A stretch of DNA of 64,000 nucleotides. It comes from Ureibacillus galli (GTDB taxonomy: Bacteria > Bacillota > Bacilli > Bacillales_A > Planococcaceae). Shown piece after piece: positions 44,475-53,090 of this stretch. Below the pieces are notes generated by a model, which was not told the DNA's origin, ran no database searches, and saw only the letters and a list, made by a program, of their open reading frames with translations. The first letter of the stretch is position 1. Every line of letters starts with the position of its first letter. The stretch lies in the NCBI RefSeq assembly GCF_014836845.1, contig NZ_JACSQA010000020.1:1-64000 (forward strand), in the 5' to 3' direction. A program made the position numbers and the translations under genes.

Positions 44475-45887
44475 TTAATTAACTGTATATTGATTTCGCC
44501 CATTTCGTTTTGATTTATACAATGCATCATCAGCTAATTTAAAAATTTCCTTTTCATCTGTAATCATTCCACGATAATTCGTACTTACCCCGATACTAAT
44601 ATGAATTGGAATTTTTTGATCATTTACCTCTATTACTAAGGAAGTGAGATGTTTATGAAGATTTTCCACAATCGATTGTAATTCTCTTAAGTTTTCCACT
44701 TTTAAAATCGCAATAAATTCATCTCCGCCATATCTAGCCAAAAAGCTATTATAATTAGCTAAACAAAGATTTGCCTCATAAGCGATTCTCTTTAATACAT
44801 CATCACCAGCTAAATGGCCATATTTGTCATTTACTTCTTTAAAATAATCAACATCAAATATGATAAAACCAATTAAATCATCTGTTTTGTGCGCATCTAA
44901 TAACCATTCTTTAACATTTTTCTCAAAATAATGGCGATTATAGCAATTGGTTAACGGATCTTTTGTTGTCATGGATTCGTATTGTTTATTACTTTGAGAA
45001 ACTTCAATTTGCATTAAATTTTGATTTAAATTAATTTCCTTTAACTTTAAAAGAATATTAATATAATCTTTCTGAATCGCGATTAAACGATCTTTATCAT
45101 TTAGCTCTGTCATTATTTCTACTAAAGTTTTATTTATTTCTTCCAGTTGAATTAAATCATTGTTATTTAATGCAAACCCTTTTGCCTTTTCTAATATTTC
45201 ACATGCTTCTTCATATCGTTTTTGTTTTTTATACCATAGTCCTTTATATTGATAAACATAGATTGAAGTTTTCACCATTTTTTTACCTTCAATGTAAGAA
45301 AAAAGCATTTTAAAAAGCTCTTCAGCCTTACTAAATTGGTGAAGTTCTGTATAGGCTTTCGCCAAATTTAAACGTATATGTAAAAAGGCGGGGATATCAT
45401 AACCATTTTCTTCATAAAACTGTTGTGATAATTTAAGACACTTTGTAAGAAGTTCAACAGCGTCTTCCGATTGACCAATATCGATATAATGTACACTTAA
45501 ATTATTATAAATATTGCAAAGTAATGATAGATCATTATATTGAATCGCTAAATCTTTTGCCTTATTTAAATATTCTAGATACTTATCTTTATTGCCGAGT
45601 TCTCCACAGGCAGCGGCAAAGGAATTAAAATATTTAATTTTTTGTTCAATTGTTCCATACTCATCTATCCATTCAGAAGCCTTTTTTAAATCAGCAATAC
45701 AAGATTGGATATCTCCTAATTGATAAAAAGTTCTACTACGATTCCAATACAAATCGATTAATATAGTGAAATTTTGTTCCTCTAATGCAAGACTTACGGT
45801 AGGCTCAAACAAATTAAAAAATTCATCAAAACGTTCCTCCCTTGAAAGAGCGGTCATCGTAATGTTTAATTCCTTTAATTCTTGCAT
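44475..45887 (-). CDS. TPR-repeat diguanylate cyclase (GGDEF)
   Basis: A 470-residue cytoplasmic protein. Residues ~1-270 are tetratricopeptide-like helical repeats (for example AEELFKMLFSYIE, ACEILEKAKGFALNN). After a short coiled linker a GGDEF domain begins with DPLTNCYNRHYFEK, has FDVDYFKEVND and the intact active site RYGGDEF, and ends DDALYKSKRNGRNQY. It should make cyclic di-GMP. The RxxD inhibitory site normally five residues before GGDEF is not seen. TPRs in place of a sensor suggest control by a protein or peptide partner. Start ATG 45887 behind GGGAAGTG, or 45902. Confidence 0.88.
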   Translation of the reverse strand: MQELKELNITMTALSREERFDEFFNLFEPTVSLALEEQNFTILIDLYWNRSRTFYQLGDIQSCIADLKKASEWIDEYGTIEQKIKYFNSFAAACGELGNKDKYLEYLNKAKDLAIQYNDLSLLCNIYNNLSVHYIDIGQSEDAVELLTKCLKLSQQFYEENGYDIPAFLHIRLNLAKAYTELHQFSKAEELFKMLFSYIEGKKMVKTSIYVYQYKGLWYKKQKRYEEACEILEKAKGFALNNNDLIQLEEINKTLVEIMTELNDKDRLIAIQKDYINILLKLKEINLNQNLMQIEVSQSNKQYESMTTKDPLTNCYNRHYFEKNVKEWLLDAHKTDDLIGFIIFDVDYFKEVNDKYGHLAGDDVLKRIAYEANLCLANYNSFLARYGGDEFIAILKVENLRELQSIVENLHKHLTSLVIEVNDQKIPIHISIGVSTNYRGMITDEKEIFKLADDALYKSKRNGRNQYTVN

Positions 45888-45902
45888 ATTTTCACTTCCC
45901 AT

Positions 45903-46162
45903 CTATTTCCCACTACTTTTTTCATACCTTTATGTTTAAGTTATACACAAAATTTCGTTATTTTACAAATTATACCAATAACATATTTTATTATAAAATG
46001 AATTTTCTGTCTTTTAGGTTCTTTCATTTTACCTATTATTTTCTAAAAATGAAAGGATTTTTGAAACATAAATAAAATGAATTTGTAAGAACATTGCAAT
46101 AAAAATAGCTTTCATTTTATAGTACTTCAACTCTAGGAAAAAACCACTTCGATATAATTTGG
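45903..46162. other. Non-coding gap between the GGDEF gene and hemZ
   Basis: About 260 A+T-rich bases without a gene or repeat that I can support, apart from the hemZ terminator that follows. Confidence 0.5.
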
Positions 46163-46195
46163 TAAAAAAAGACAGAGATTTTACTCTCTGTCTTT
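46163..46195 (-). terminator. Terminator of hemZ
   Basis: AAAGACAGAGA (46168-46178) pairs with TCTCTGTCTTT (46185-46195); seven T residues follow on the minus strand. Confidence 0.85.
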
Positions 46196-46201
46196 CCGAA
46201 A

Positions 46202-47719
46202 CTACTGTTTAACTTCTGTATGATACAAATCGTTCAGCATTTCAATTTTTTTCTCAATTGCCTCTTCAAAGGTCATAATGTATGCTGCCGGATCTTTCGG
46301 ATTATGGAATTGTGTAATTTTACCTGTCAGCGGATTAACAAACTTCGTTGAAGCGCCACAACCTATCCCTAAAATTGTCTGAACTTCTTCCATAATGACA
46401 ATATTATAGATACTTTCTTCACCTGGTTTACAATAACCAACATTTTCAAGATTACCTAATATATTTTTTTGGCGGTATAAATAATAGGGTACATATCCAT
46501 TTTCTGCTGTCCATGCACTTGCCATTTCCATCATTTTCGTTACGGTATCACGATCAGCTACTTTATATTTATCTTTATTATGGGTCATTTCGGAAGCTCG
46601 TTTAAAGGATAACGTATGAACCGTTAACGACTCTGGTTGCATTTTCCCACTTTCGTCTAAAGAATGTTGGAATTCCTCAATTCCTTCATTCGGTAACCCT
46701 ATAATTAAATCCATATTAATATTGTTCATTCCAGCGTTTCGAGATAACCAAAATTTATCGATTGTTTCTTGTACAGAATGATGACGACCAATCGCCTTTA
46801 AAGTTTCATCCGTATAACTTTGGGGATTTACTGAAATACGGTCGATTCCCCATTTTTTCAGCACTTCAATTTTCTCGATTGTAATCGTATCAGGGCGACC
46901 TGCCTCAACCGTAATTTCACGGATTTTTTCTGGATTTGGAAAAGATTCAAACATCGTTTGATAAAGAGCATCCATTTCATGAGCTTCTATGGAAGTTGGA
47001 GTACCTCCACCCCAATAAACGGAAGTGATGTTCATATTATTTTCCTTTAACCATTTCCCCATAGCACGGATTTCGATATGCAATCCATCGATAAAAGACT
47101 CAACTCGTCCTGCCTTCCGGTTACTAGCAATCGCATAAGCTGGAAAAGTACAATAGGCACATTTTGTCGGACAAAATGGAACACCGATATATACTGAAAG
47201 TTCCTTTCCGATTTCATCTAAATCAGGAATTGTTTCTAATTGTCGTTTAACAATTTCACGCATCAGAGCAATTTTAGAATCCGATATACGATAGTCCTTT
47301 TTCAAAATAGCGAAAATTTCTTCTTCCTTTAATCCTTGTTTCCGATATTTATGATATAGCTTTGTCGGACGAACTCCGGTTAATATTCCCCATTGTTGCG
47401 TCATACCTGTATACTGTTCAAGTACATCTAACATGACATGAGACAAAGCGCGTTTCATACGAATGCCTTGCTCTTTTTCGGTACCTTCCGACTCATAACG
47501 AATTGAATAATTACTTGTATATGTTTGACCATCTACTTCTAATTCACAATTTGTATGAATGGCGTAATCTTTATCTATTGAATATTGAAAACGAAAAGAA
47601 AGTTCTGCATCGTCGGCAGATACTACGATCTTAGAGTCTTCAAAAAACAAATTTGCTATATGATTTAACACACGGTTCCAATCTTCTTTAAACACTTCAT
47701 TAACTTCGATCTTTTTCAT
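46202..47719 (-). CDS. hemZ: Radical SAM coproporphyrinogen III oxidase-like protein HemZ
   Basis: A 505-residue radical-SAM protein. The cluster-binding motif is CPTKCAYC, inside VYIGVPFCPTKC and followed by TFPAYAI. The HemN-type SVYWGGGTPTS and VEAGRPDTI follow, then NPQSYTDETLKAIGR. A ~170-residue N-terminal extension distinguishes HemZ from HemN; B. subtilis HemZ is about 501 residues. Its role in anaerobic heme formation is debated, since Gram-positives use coproporphyrin III directly. ATG at 47719. Confidence 0.92.
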   Translation of the reverse strand: MKKIEVNEVFKEDWNRVLNHIANLFFEDSKIVVSADDAELSFRFQYSIDKDYAIHTNCELEVDGQTYTSNYSIRYESEGTEKEQGIRMKRALSHVMLDVLEQYTGMTQQWGILTGVRPTKLYHKYRKQGLKEEEIFAILKKDYRISDSKIALMREIVKRQLETIPDLDEIGKELSVYIGVPFCPTKCAYCTFPAYAIASNRKAGRVESFIDGLHIEIRAMGKWLKENNMNITSVYWGGGTPTSIEAHEMDALYQTMFESFPNPEKIREITVEAGRPDTITIEKIEVLKKWGIDRISVNPQSYTDETLKAIGRHHSVQETIDKFWLSRNAGMNNINMDLIIGLPNEGIEEFQHSLDESGKMQPESLTVHTLSFKRASEMTHNKDKYKVADRDTVTKMMEMASAWTAENGYVPYYLYRQKNILGNLENVGYCKPGEESIYNIVIMEEVQTILGIGCGASTKFVNPLTGKITQFHNPKDPAAYIMTFEEAIEKKIEMLNDLYHTEVKQ

Positions 47720-47933
47720 CGTTCATACTCTCTTCCCTATTAATATTCGTTCATATAACAACAAAGGAGAATTCCTACTCCATCATCACTCTATCGAATT
47801 AGGATGAATCTGAATGGAGATTTACAAACGTTAATTATAACATGTCATTTAAATATAACAAATTGTTCATTCAATTTGCTTATTATTACTTCAATATTGA
47901 ATTTATTTTCTTGATTATATAGATAATAATTCA

Positions 47934-47962
47934 TAAAAAAACCACACAAATTTTTGTGTGGT
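47934..47962 (-). terminator. Terminator of yheB-yheA
   Basis: ACCACACAA (47941-47949) pairs with TTGTGTGGT (47954-47962) and is followed on the minus strand by TTTTTT. Confidence 0.85.
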
Positions 47963-47970
47963 CTTAAATC

Positions 47971-48315
47971 TTACAATCCATCGTATAAAGACTGGATAGG
48001 TTTTACTAATATACGGTTTACTTCTTCAATTACTTTACTTAAAGCCATTTCAGCTTCTAACATCGCTAAAATTTTCGGACTTGATTGGGCTAATTGAGCT
48101 GCCTTTTGTGCAAAGATTAATTCATCTTCTTGTAATTCTTCACCATTCATTTGCTTTTGTTGAAGCTTCATTTGAATATCACGGAAGTTCGTAAACAATC
48201 TCGTCGCTTCTTCATCTGCTCGAACAGCTTCGACTGTATCTTTTAAAACTTTAAACTCATCCGTTTGACGTAACGCCGCTTCTAATTTGTTAATGTCTTC
48301 ATAAATGTTAATCAA
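47971..48315 (-). CDS. yheA: YheA-like protein (YlbF/YmcA superfamily)
   Basis: A 114-residue all-helical protein with the family core NFRDIQMKLQQKQMNGEELQ. Relatives YlbF and YmcA act with RicT in RNA processing, but YheA's own role is unknown. TTG at 48315 gives MINIYEDINKLE, matching the length of B. subtilis YheA; an ATG at 48333 has no ribosome binding site. It lies immediately after yheB in one operon. Confidence 0.85.
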   Translation of the reverse strand: MINIYEDINKLEAALRQTDEFKVLKDTVEAVRADEEATRLFTNFRDIQMKLQQKQMNGEELQEDELIFAQKAAQLAQSSPKILAMLEAEMALSKVIEEVNRILVKPIQSLYDGL

Positions 48316-48335
48316 AAAATTTCCCACTCTCATTT

Positions 48336-49481
48336 TTAATTTAAAAGATAGACAATCAATCCTTGTACAATACCAATTGCTCCACCTAATACAGCACCTA
48401 AAATTGTAATCATTTGTAATTCTTTGTTGGCAATCCCGATGACAAGCTCTTCTAATTTCTTTAAAGGGAAAGAATCCACTTGCTCCCGAACTACTTCCTC
48501 TAAATTTAAACGATCTAATACATCTTCTAGCTTACTTTCTGCCTCTGTAAACCCTTTATGAACTATTTTAGGTAACAATTCATTTTTAACATATTCATTC
48601 CCTTGAGGCCAATAATAGCTAATTGGTTTTTGGAGATGTTCTTGCATTTTAAGTTCTTGTTTTGCGTAACTTTGGATATTTTTTAAGATGCCATCAAAGT
48701 CGATATCCTCTAGATACCCCATAACAGACTGTTGTTTAATAGTATCCCATTCTTTTAAGAAAATGTTAACTAATAAATGTTTCGTTCCAGGTGCGTTTAT
48801 TAAACGAATGATTTCCTTTTGGATTTTCGATACGATCGAAGTTGAATCCCCTAATAACATTTGAATCATTCCACCGAAAGAACCTTTCGAACCTAAAAAA
48901 TCATCCATCATATTTTTAATCGTCATCTCACCTTTAGCTGATAGGAAATATTCTTCCCCTTTTACTAAAAGATACGAAGTGACTTCAGGTATTTTTCTAT
49001 CGATAGCATGGTGAATATCGTCAGGTAAAAGTTCCTCAATTGATTTAGTAGAAATCGTTGTCTTCATCACATTAAATTGCTTTTCAATAAATAAATCTAC
49101 TTTTTCTTCAATTGTATTTGGCAAATGATCAAATCCGCCTAACTTTAACCAGTCGATTATCGTTTTATCGTCCGTAAAAACTGTATTTTCGACTTTCGTT
49201 TGCGCGAATTGTAAAACCGTTGAACGAATTTCTTCATTAAATAATTTTTTTTGAAAAACTTCAGGTGTTAATAAATAATTTTTTACGGTTGCACCAATTT
49301 GTTTTGATAATTCCTCACGACGTTTCGGAATGAGACCTGGTGTAAACGGTAATCGCCATTTTTTAATGTATAGTGCATTATATGGTCGAAACAACATTTT
49401 AATCGCAAGATAATTTGTAAATCCCCCGATTAATGCTCCAACTACAGCCATAAAAATGATTGTAACTACTACATTTTCCAT
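48336..49481 (-). CDS. yheB: DUF445 family membrane protein YheB
   Basis: A 381-residue protein with membrane segments at both ends (about 6-28 and 358-378) and a large soluble middle. The N-terminal GALIGGFTNYLAIKMLFRPYN and PGLIPKRREELSKQIG are DUF445 signatures, and the C-terminal LGAVLGGAIGIVQGLIVYLL mirrors them. No function is established. Paired with yheA as in B. subtilis. Confidence 0.88.
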   Translation of the reverse strand: MENVVVTIIFMAVVGALIGGFTNYLAIKMLFRPYNALYIKKWRLPFTPGLIPKRREELSKQIGATVKNYLLTPEVFQKKLFNEEIRSTVLQFAQTKVENTVFTDDKTIIDWLKLGGFDHLPNTIEEKVDLFIEKQFNVMKTTISTKSIEELLPDDIHHAIDRKIPEVTSYLLVKGEEYFLSAKGEMTIKNMMDDFLGSKGSFGGMIQMLLGDSTSIVSKIQKEIIRLINAPGTKHLLVNIFLKEWDTIKQQSVMGYLEDIDFDGILKNIQSYAKQELKMQEHLQKPISYYWPQGNEYVKNELLPKIVHKGFTEAESKLEDVLDRLNLEEVVREQVDSFPLKKLEELVIGIANKELQMITILGAVLGGAIGIVQGLIVYLLN

Positions 49482-49610
49482 TGAAATCCTCTCATTTCTT
49501 TCAAACTATTCCACAATTATATCAAAGGAAATGGATATAAAGATAATGTTAGCCTTTCTTTCTCACTTTTAGTACGATAAACGTAATCTTAAGTTTCAAG
49601 GGGGATAAGT

Positions 49611-49820
49611 ATGATTCAACATTTTCAATTTAAGCCTTTATTTGAAAACAATTTATTGCCGGGGTGGGCGATATCCTTTTATTACAAACAGCAACAATAT
49701 AAGGCTGAATATAAAAAAGACGGAAAAATTGTTTGGTTAAGCGCAAAACCTTCCAGTGAAGAACAAGAAAAGGTAGAGAAAATGATTCATGAACTAATGC
49801 TTTTTCATGTTTATGATTGA
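49611..49820 (+). CDS. yheE: YheE-like small protein (DUF5342)
   Basis: A 69-residue protein starting ATG at 49611 after AAGGGGG. MIQHFQFKPLFEN, LPGWAISFYYK and the tail MIHELMLFHVYD closely match B. subtilis YheE. Function unknown. It stands next to yheB as in B. subtilis. Confidence 0.85.
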   Translation: MIQHFQFKPLFENNLLPGWAISFYYKQQQYKAEYKKDGKIVWLSAKPSSEEQEKVEKMIHELMLFHVYD

Positions 49821-49821
49821 T

Positions 49822-49858
49822 AAAAAGCGGGTTCGAATAAATCGAACTCGCCCTTTTT
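49822..49858. terminator. Bidirectional terminator after yheE
   Basis: An imperfect stem around GGGTTCGA and TCGAACTC, bounded by AAAA and TTTTT, serving both converging genes. Confidence 0.75.
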
Positions 49859-51174
49859 TATATTTCTTTCACTTTATATTTTCGAGCAAAAACGATATAG
49901 AAGTATGTGGATGCCACTAAATATAAACATCCCGTAATCGTAAAGGTATAGGCATAACCCCAGTAATTTCCGTACGTTGTAACGAGCCAAGCAGCTGGAA
50001 TTCCCATCGTTGCCCAACCGATATTAAAAACCATCTGACTTACAGAGTTAGCGAGTCCTTTATATTTATCATGCACAACATCCATCGCTATGGCACTTTG
50101 AATCGGATTTCCTGCATTCATTAATGCTTGCCTCATTAAAAATCCAATGGAAGCAATAAATAAGGAATTGGTATAAGCTGTTAAAAATAAAAACGGAATC
50201 GATAGAAGTTGAAAAATGACTAATGCCCGAACTTTCCCGACTCTTTTAACTAGAAGTGGTCCGATTAACATTGCAACAGCGGTCATTGCAGACCCTAATG
50301 CAATAATAAAACCTACATAAGAATTCGATGCATCGAATCGATTGGCAAAATATAAATTTAAATATGGAATAACTAATCCAGATCCGGTTCCAATAATTAA
50401 ATTAGATATTCCGAATAAAACAATCATTTTAAAGTTTGTCTTAAAGCTACTTTCAAAACGATCCTCTTGTCTTAATCCCTTATCTTTTGGTACTTTCACA
50501 TCCTTTTGGAAACCGTCGCTAGATTTTAATCGAAATAGCGGTAATAAGCCAACCGTAAAGATTGCTGCGCCTACCATTAAAGAACCTCTTATACTATCAA
50601 CTTCACTAATTTGGAATAACCATTGAAAACCATCGGCCACAAATCCTCCGAGTAAATTACCAAGAACATTTGCAACCGTCACAAAAGAAAAATGAATACT
50701 AAATAATTGAATTCTTTCATTTGGATTGGAATTTTCAGCTAAAAAAGGAACACCCGATACTTGAACAAATGCCCAAACGATACCAGCGATAAATGCAAAG
50801 ACGAGAATCGGTTGTTCTACGGAAACGATACTTCTTCCAAATAACATAATAGCCGTTATAAACGTCCCAACTAAAAGAATGGATTTCCTCCCGAAACGAT
50901 CACTAATAATTCCAGCAGGCACTAACATTAATGCCGTTGCTAGTGAATTAATGGAAATGACGCTACCATTGACTGCCTCTGAATAACCTAATTCTCGAAT
51001 GTAAAGATTGTACATCACCATAAAGACACCCATCCCAATTTGAATGAGTACGTTGGCCATCATAAACAATCGAACATTGTTATTAAAAGATTTAATCGTT
51101 TTATAACTATTTTTCATCCATTTGTACATAGCGACTAAACCGCTTTCCAACCATTTCCCTCGTTCAACTAACAT
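49858..51174 (-). CDS. MFS transporter
   Basis: A 438-residue protein with 12 predicted membrane segments. The loop 2-3 motif appears as GIISDRFGRKSILL, and the family-like NLYIRELGYSEAVNG lies in the first extracellular region. A charged central loop (about 225-250) joins the two halves. It resembles drug or sugar efflux MFS proteins, but the substrate is unknown. The start is uncertain: ATG at 51174 lacks a ribosome binding site, whereas TTG at 51150 has GAGGG six bases upstream. Confidence 0.85.
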   Translation of the reverse strand: MLVERGKWLESGLVAMYKWMKNSYKTIKSFNNNVRLFMMANVLIQIGMGVFMVMYNLYIRELGYSEAVNGSVISINSLATALMLVPAGIISDRFGRKSILLVGTFITAIMLFGRSIVSVEQPILVFAFIAGIVWAFVQVSGVPFLAENSNPNERIQLFSIHFSFVTVANVLGNLLGGFVADGFQWLFQISEVDSIRGSLMVGAAIFTVGLLPLFRLKSSDGFQKDVKVPKDKGLRQEDRFESSFKTNFKMIVLFGISNLIIGTGSGLVIPYLNLYFANRFDASNSYVGFIIALGSAMTAVAMLIGPLLVKRVGKVRALVIFQLLSIPFLFLTAYTNSLFIASIGFLMRQALMNAGNPIQSAIAMDVVHDKYKGLANSVSQMVFNIGWATMGIPAAWLVTTYGNYWGYAYTFTITGCLYLVASTYFYIVFARKYKVKEI

Positions 51175-51266
51175 AAGTATGTAAAGACAAATTTGAATTT
51201 TCTATATATTTCGTTACCCTAAATATACGACTCCCGTTATAAAACTGCAATACCTATTTATAGAAA

Positions 51267-51341
51267 AAAGAGCTAGCCCTCATTTGAATATGCTTCCCTT
51301 TTACCATAACGATGGAAACATTCATTTAGGACTAGCTCTTT
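51267..51341 (-). terminator. Long hairpin downstream of the ABC exporter genes
   Basis: AAAGAGCTAG (51267-51276) and CTAGCTCTTT (51332-51341) form a perfect 10-bp base with a 55-base, partly self-complementary loop. Minus-strand T-tract follows. It probably ends the exporter transcript; the large loop is unusual. Confidence 0.55.
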
Positions 51342-51356
51342 ATTTTCATTTAATTA

Positions 51357-53090
51357 TTATTGAAGGGCTCCTGCTTGTAATCGGTACATCGTTTCATAAC
51401 GACCACCTAATGCGATTAACTCATCATGAGTCCCTTGTTCAACAATTTCTCCCCGATCTAATACTAAAATTTGATCAGCATTTTTAATTGTTGATAAACG
51501 ATGGGCGATAATAAAGGTTGTTCTTCCTTTTTTCAAAACTTCCATCGCATGCTGGATAATTTCTTCTGTCTCGGTATCAATATTAGAAGTTGCTTCATCT
51601 AATATTAAAATAGCTGGATCAAAGGCTAAGGCCCGGGCAAAGGAAATTAATTGTCTTTGTCCAGAAGATAAGGTACTTCCTTTTTCAATAACCGGTTCAT
51701 CTAATCCTTTTTCAAGATTTTTTAGAACCCTTTCCCCACCAACTGCCTCTAATGCTTTTTCTACCGTTTCTCTAGTAATACGTGGATCGCCCAAGCTGAC
51801 ATTTGTTGCTATCGTTCCAGTAAATAAATACGGATCTTGTAGTACGATTCCCATATGCTCACGAAAGGCTTGTCGCGGAATGGAAAGAATATTTTGACCA
51901 TCTATTAAAATTCTTCCCTTCTGAGGATCATAGAAACGGAACAGTAAATTCATAATGGAACTTTTCCCTGAACCTGTATGACCAACTAGGGCAACTGTTT
52001 CCCCTTTTCTTGCGGAGAAACTAATATTTTTCAATACATAGTCATCATTTTTATATGCAAAGGAAACATTCTCAAACACAACATTCCCTTCGTATCTTGG
52101 AATAGATTGTGTACTTACTGGTTCTCCTTTTCGATCCAGCAATTTAAAGACACGAGAACCGGCAACAAGGGACCGTTCCAATTGGGAGAACTGATTGACA
52201 ATATTAACGATGGGGCTAAATAATCTCGTTATATAGTCCACAAACGCGTATAACGTTCCCGCAGTAATGACATCTGTAGTAGTCATGGACTGGGTACCAA
52301 AATAGTAAATAAAAATAGCAAAGATAATTAAACGTAAAACATTCACTAAATTAAATGCCGTTGCTGAATCTAAAAATAATAACTTTCTTTGATATTCATA
52401 ATGCTCATTATTCATCTCAGCAAATTCTTCCTTCATTTGCTTTTCCCGTTTGAAGGCTTGAATAATGGTCATTCCTTGAATCGATTCATTTATCATGGCA
52501 TTGATGTCTGCAATCTTTGTTCGAACAACATGGTTATATTGGGAAGCATATTTTCGATAACCAATCATCCAAAAATATACGATTGGAACAACGATTAATG
52601 CAACAAGGGCCATTTTCACATTTAAAATGAATAGCGCTATATATACCCCAAAAATGGATATAAAGCTTGTTGCAAACTGGGATAATACTTGCACATATAA
52701 ATTACGAATCGCTTCCGTATCATTCGTTACCCGCGCTACAATTTTCCCAGCAGGTAAATTATCAAAATAGTCGATGGGCATCGTTTGAATATGACCAAAA
52801 ACATCTTGGCGTAACTTTTGAATAATCCGGTTCGCTCCAATTTGTAAATAAATATACATAAAGTATCTTAAAATAGCCGTTGCAATCGCTAATACAAAAA
52901 AGACAATTAATAAATTGATAATCGGTTCAAACTTCAAAGAACCGGGTGTCATATAATGGTCAATGATGTATTTAGCGATAAATGGCCCCGCTAAATCGGT
53001 AAATACGGCAATCGTTAATAAAAATAATCCGATATAGATTGGCTTTTTAAATTGTAGTGCATATTGAACTAAACGTTTACTAGTACTCAT
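51357..53090 (-). CDS. ABC exporter, canonical half (BmrD/YheH-like)
   Basis: A 577-residue half-transporter: a six-helix exporter domain (about 1-310) fused to an ATPase. Walker A VGHTGSGKSS, Q-loop VLQDPYLF, signature TLSSGQRQ and Walker B ILILDEATSNIDT keep the catalytic glutamate; the switch is IAHRLST. Its partner lacks that glutamate, so the pair resembles the heterodimeric multidrug exporter BmrCD. It is shorter than B. subtilis YheH, which has an extra N-terminal domain. It overlaps the partner gene by 4 bp. A leader attenuator upstream probably controls both. Confidence 0.88.
   Translation of the reverse strand: MSTSKRLVQYALQFKKPIYIGLFLLTIAVFTDLAGPFIAKYIIDHYMTPGSLKFEPIINLLIVFFVLAIATAILRYFMYIYLQIGANRIIQKLRQDVFGHIQTMPIDYFDNLPAGKIVARVTNDTEAIRNLYVQVLSQFATSFISIFGVYIALFILNVKMALVALIVVPIVYFWMIGYRKYASQYNHVVRTKIADINAMINESIQGMTIIQAFKREKQMKEEFAEMNNEHYEYQRKLLFLDSATAFNLVNVLRLIIFAIFIYYFGTQSMTTTDVITAGTLYAFVDYITRLFSPIVNIVNQFSQLERSLVAGSRVFKLLDRKGEPVSTQSIPRYEGNVVFENVSFAYKNDDYVLKNISFSARKGETVALVGHTGSGKSSIMNLLFRFYDPQKGRILIDGQNILSIPRQAFREHMGIVLQDPYLFTGTIATNVSLGDPRITRETVEKALEAVGGERVLKNLEKGLDEPVIEKGSTLSSGQRQLISFARALAFDPAILILDEATSNIDTETEEIIQHAMEVLKKGRTTFIIAHRLSTIKNADQILVLDRGEIVEQGTHDELIALGGRYETMYRLQAGALQ

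Noticed and set aside
46202-47719. HemN (oxygen-independent coproporphyrinogen dehydrogenase)
   Set aside because: The long N-terminal extension and overall sequence fit HemZ instead.
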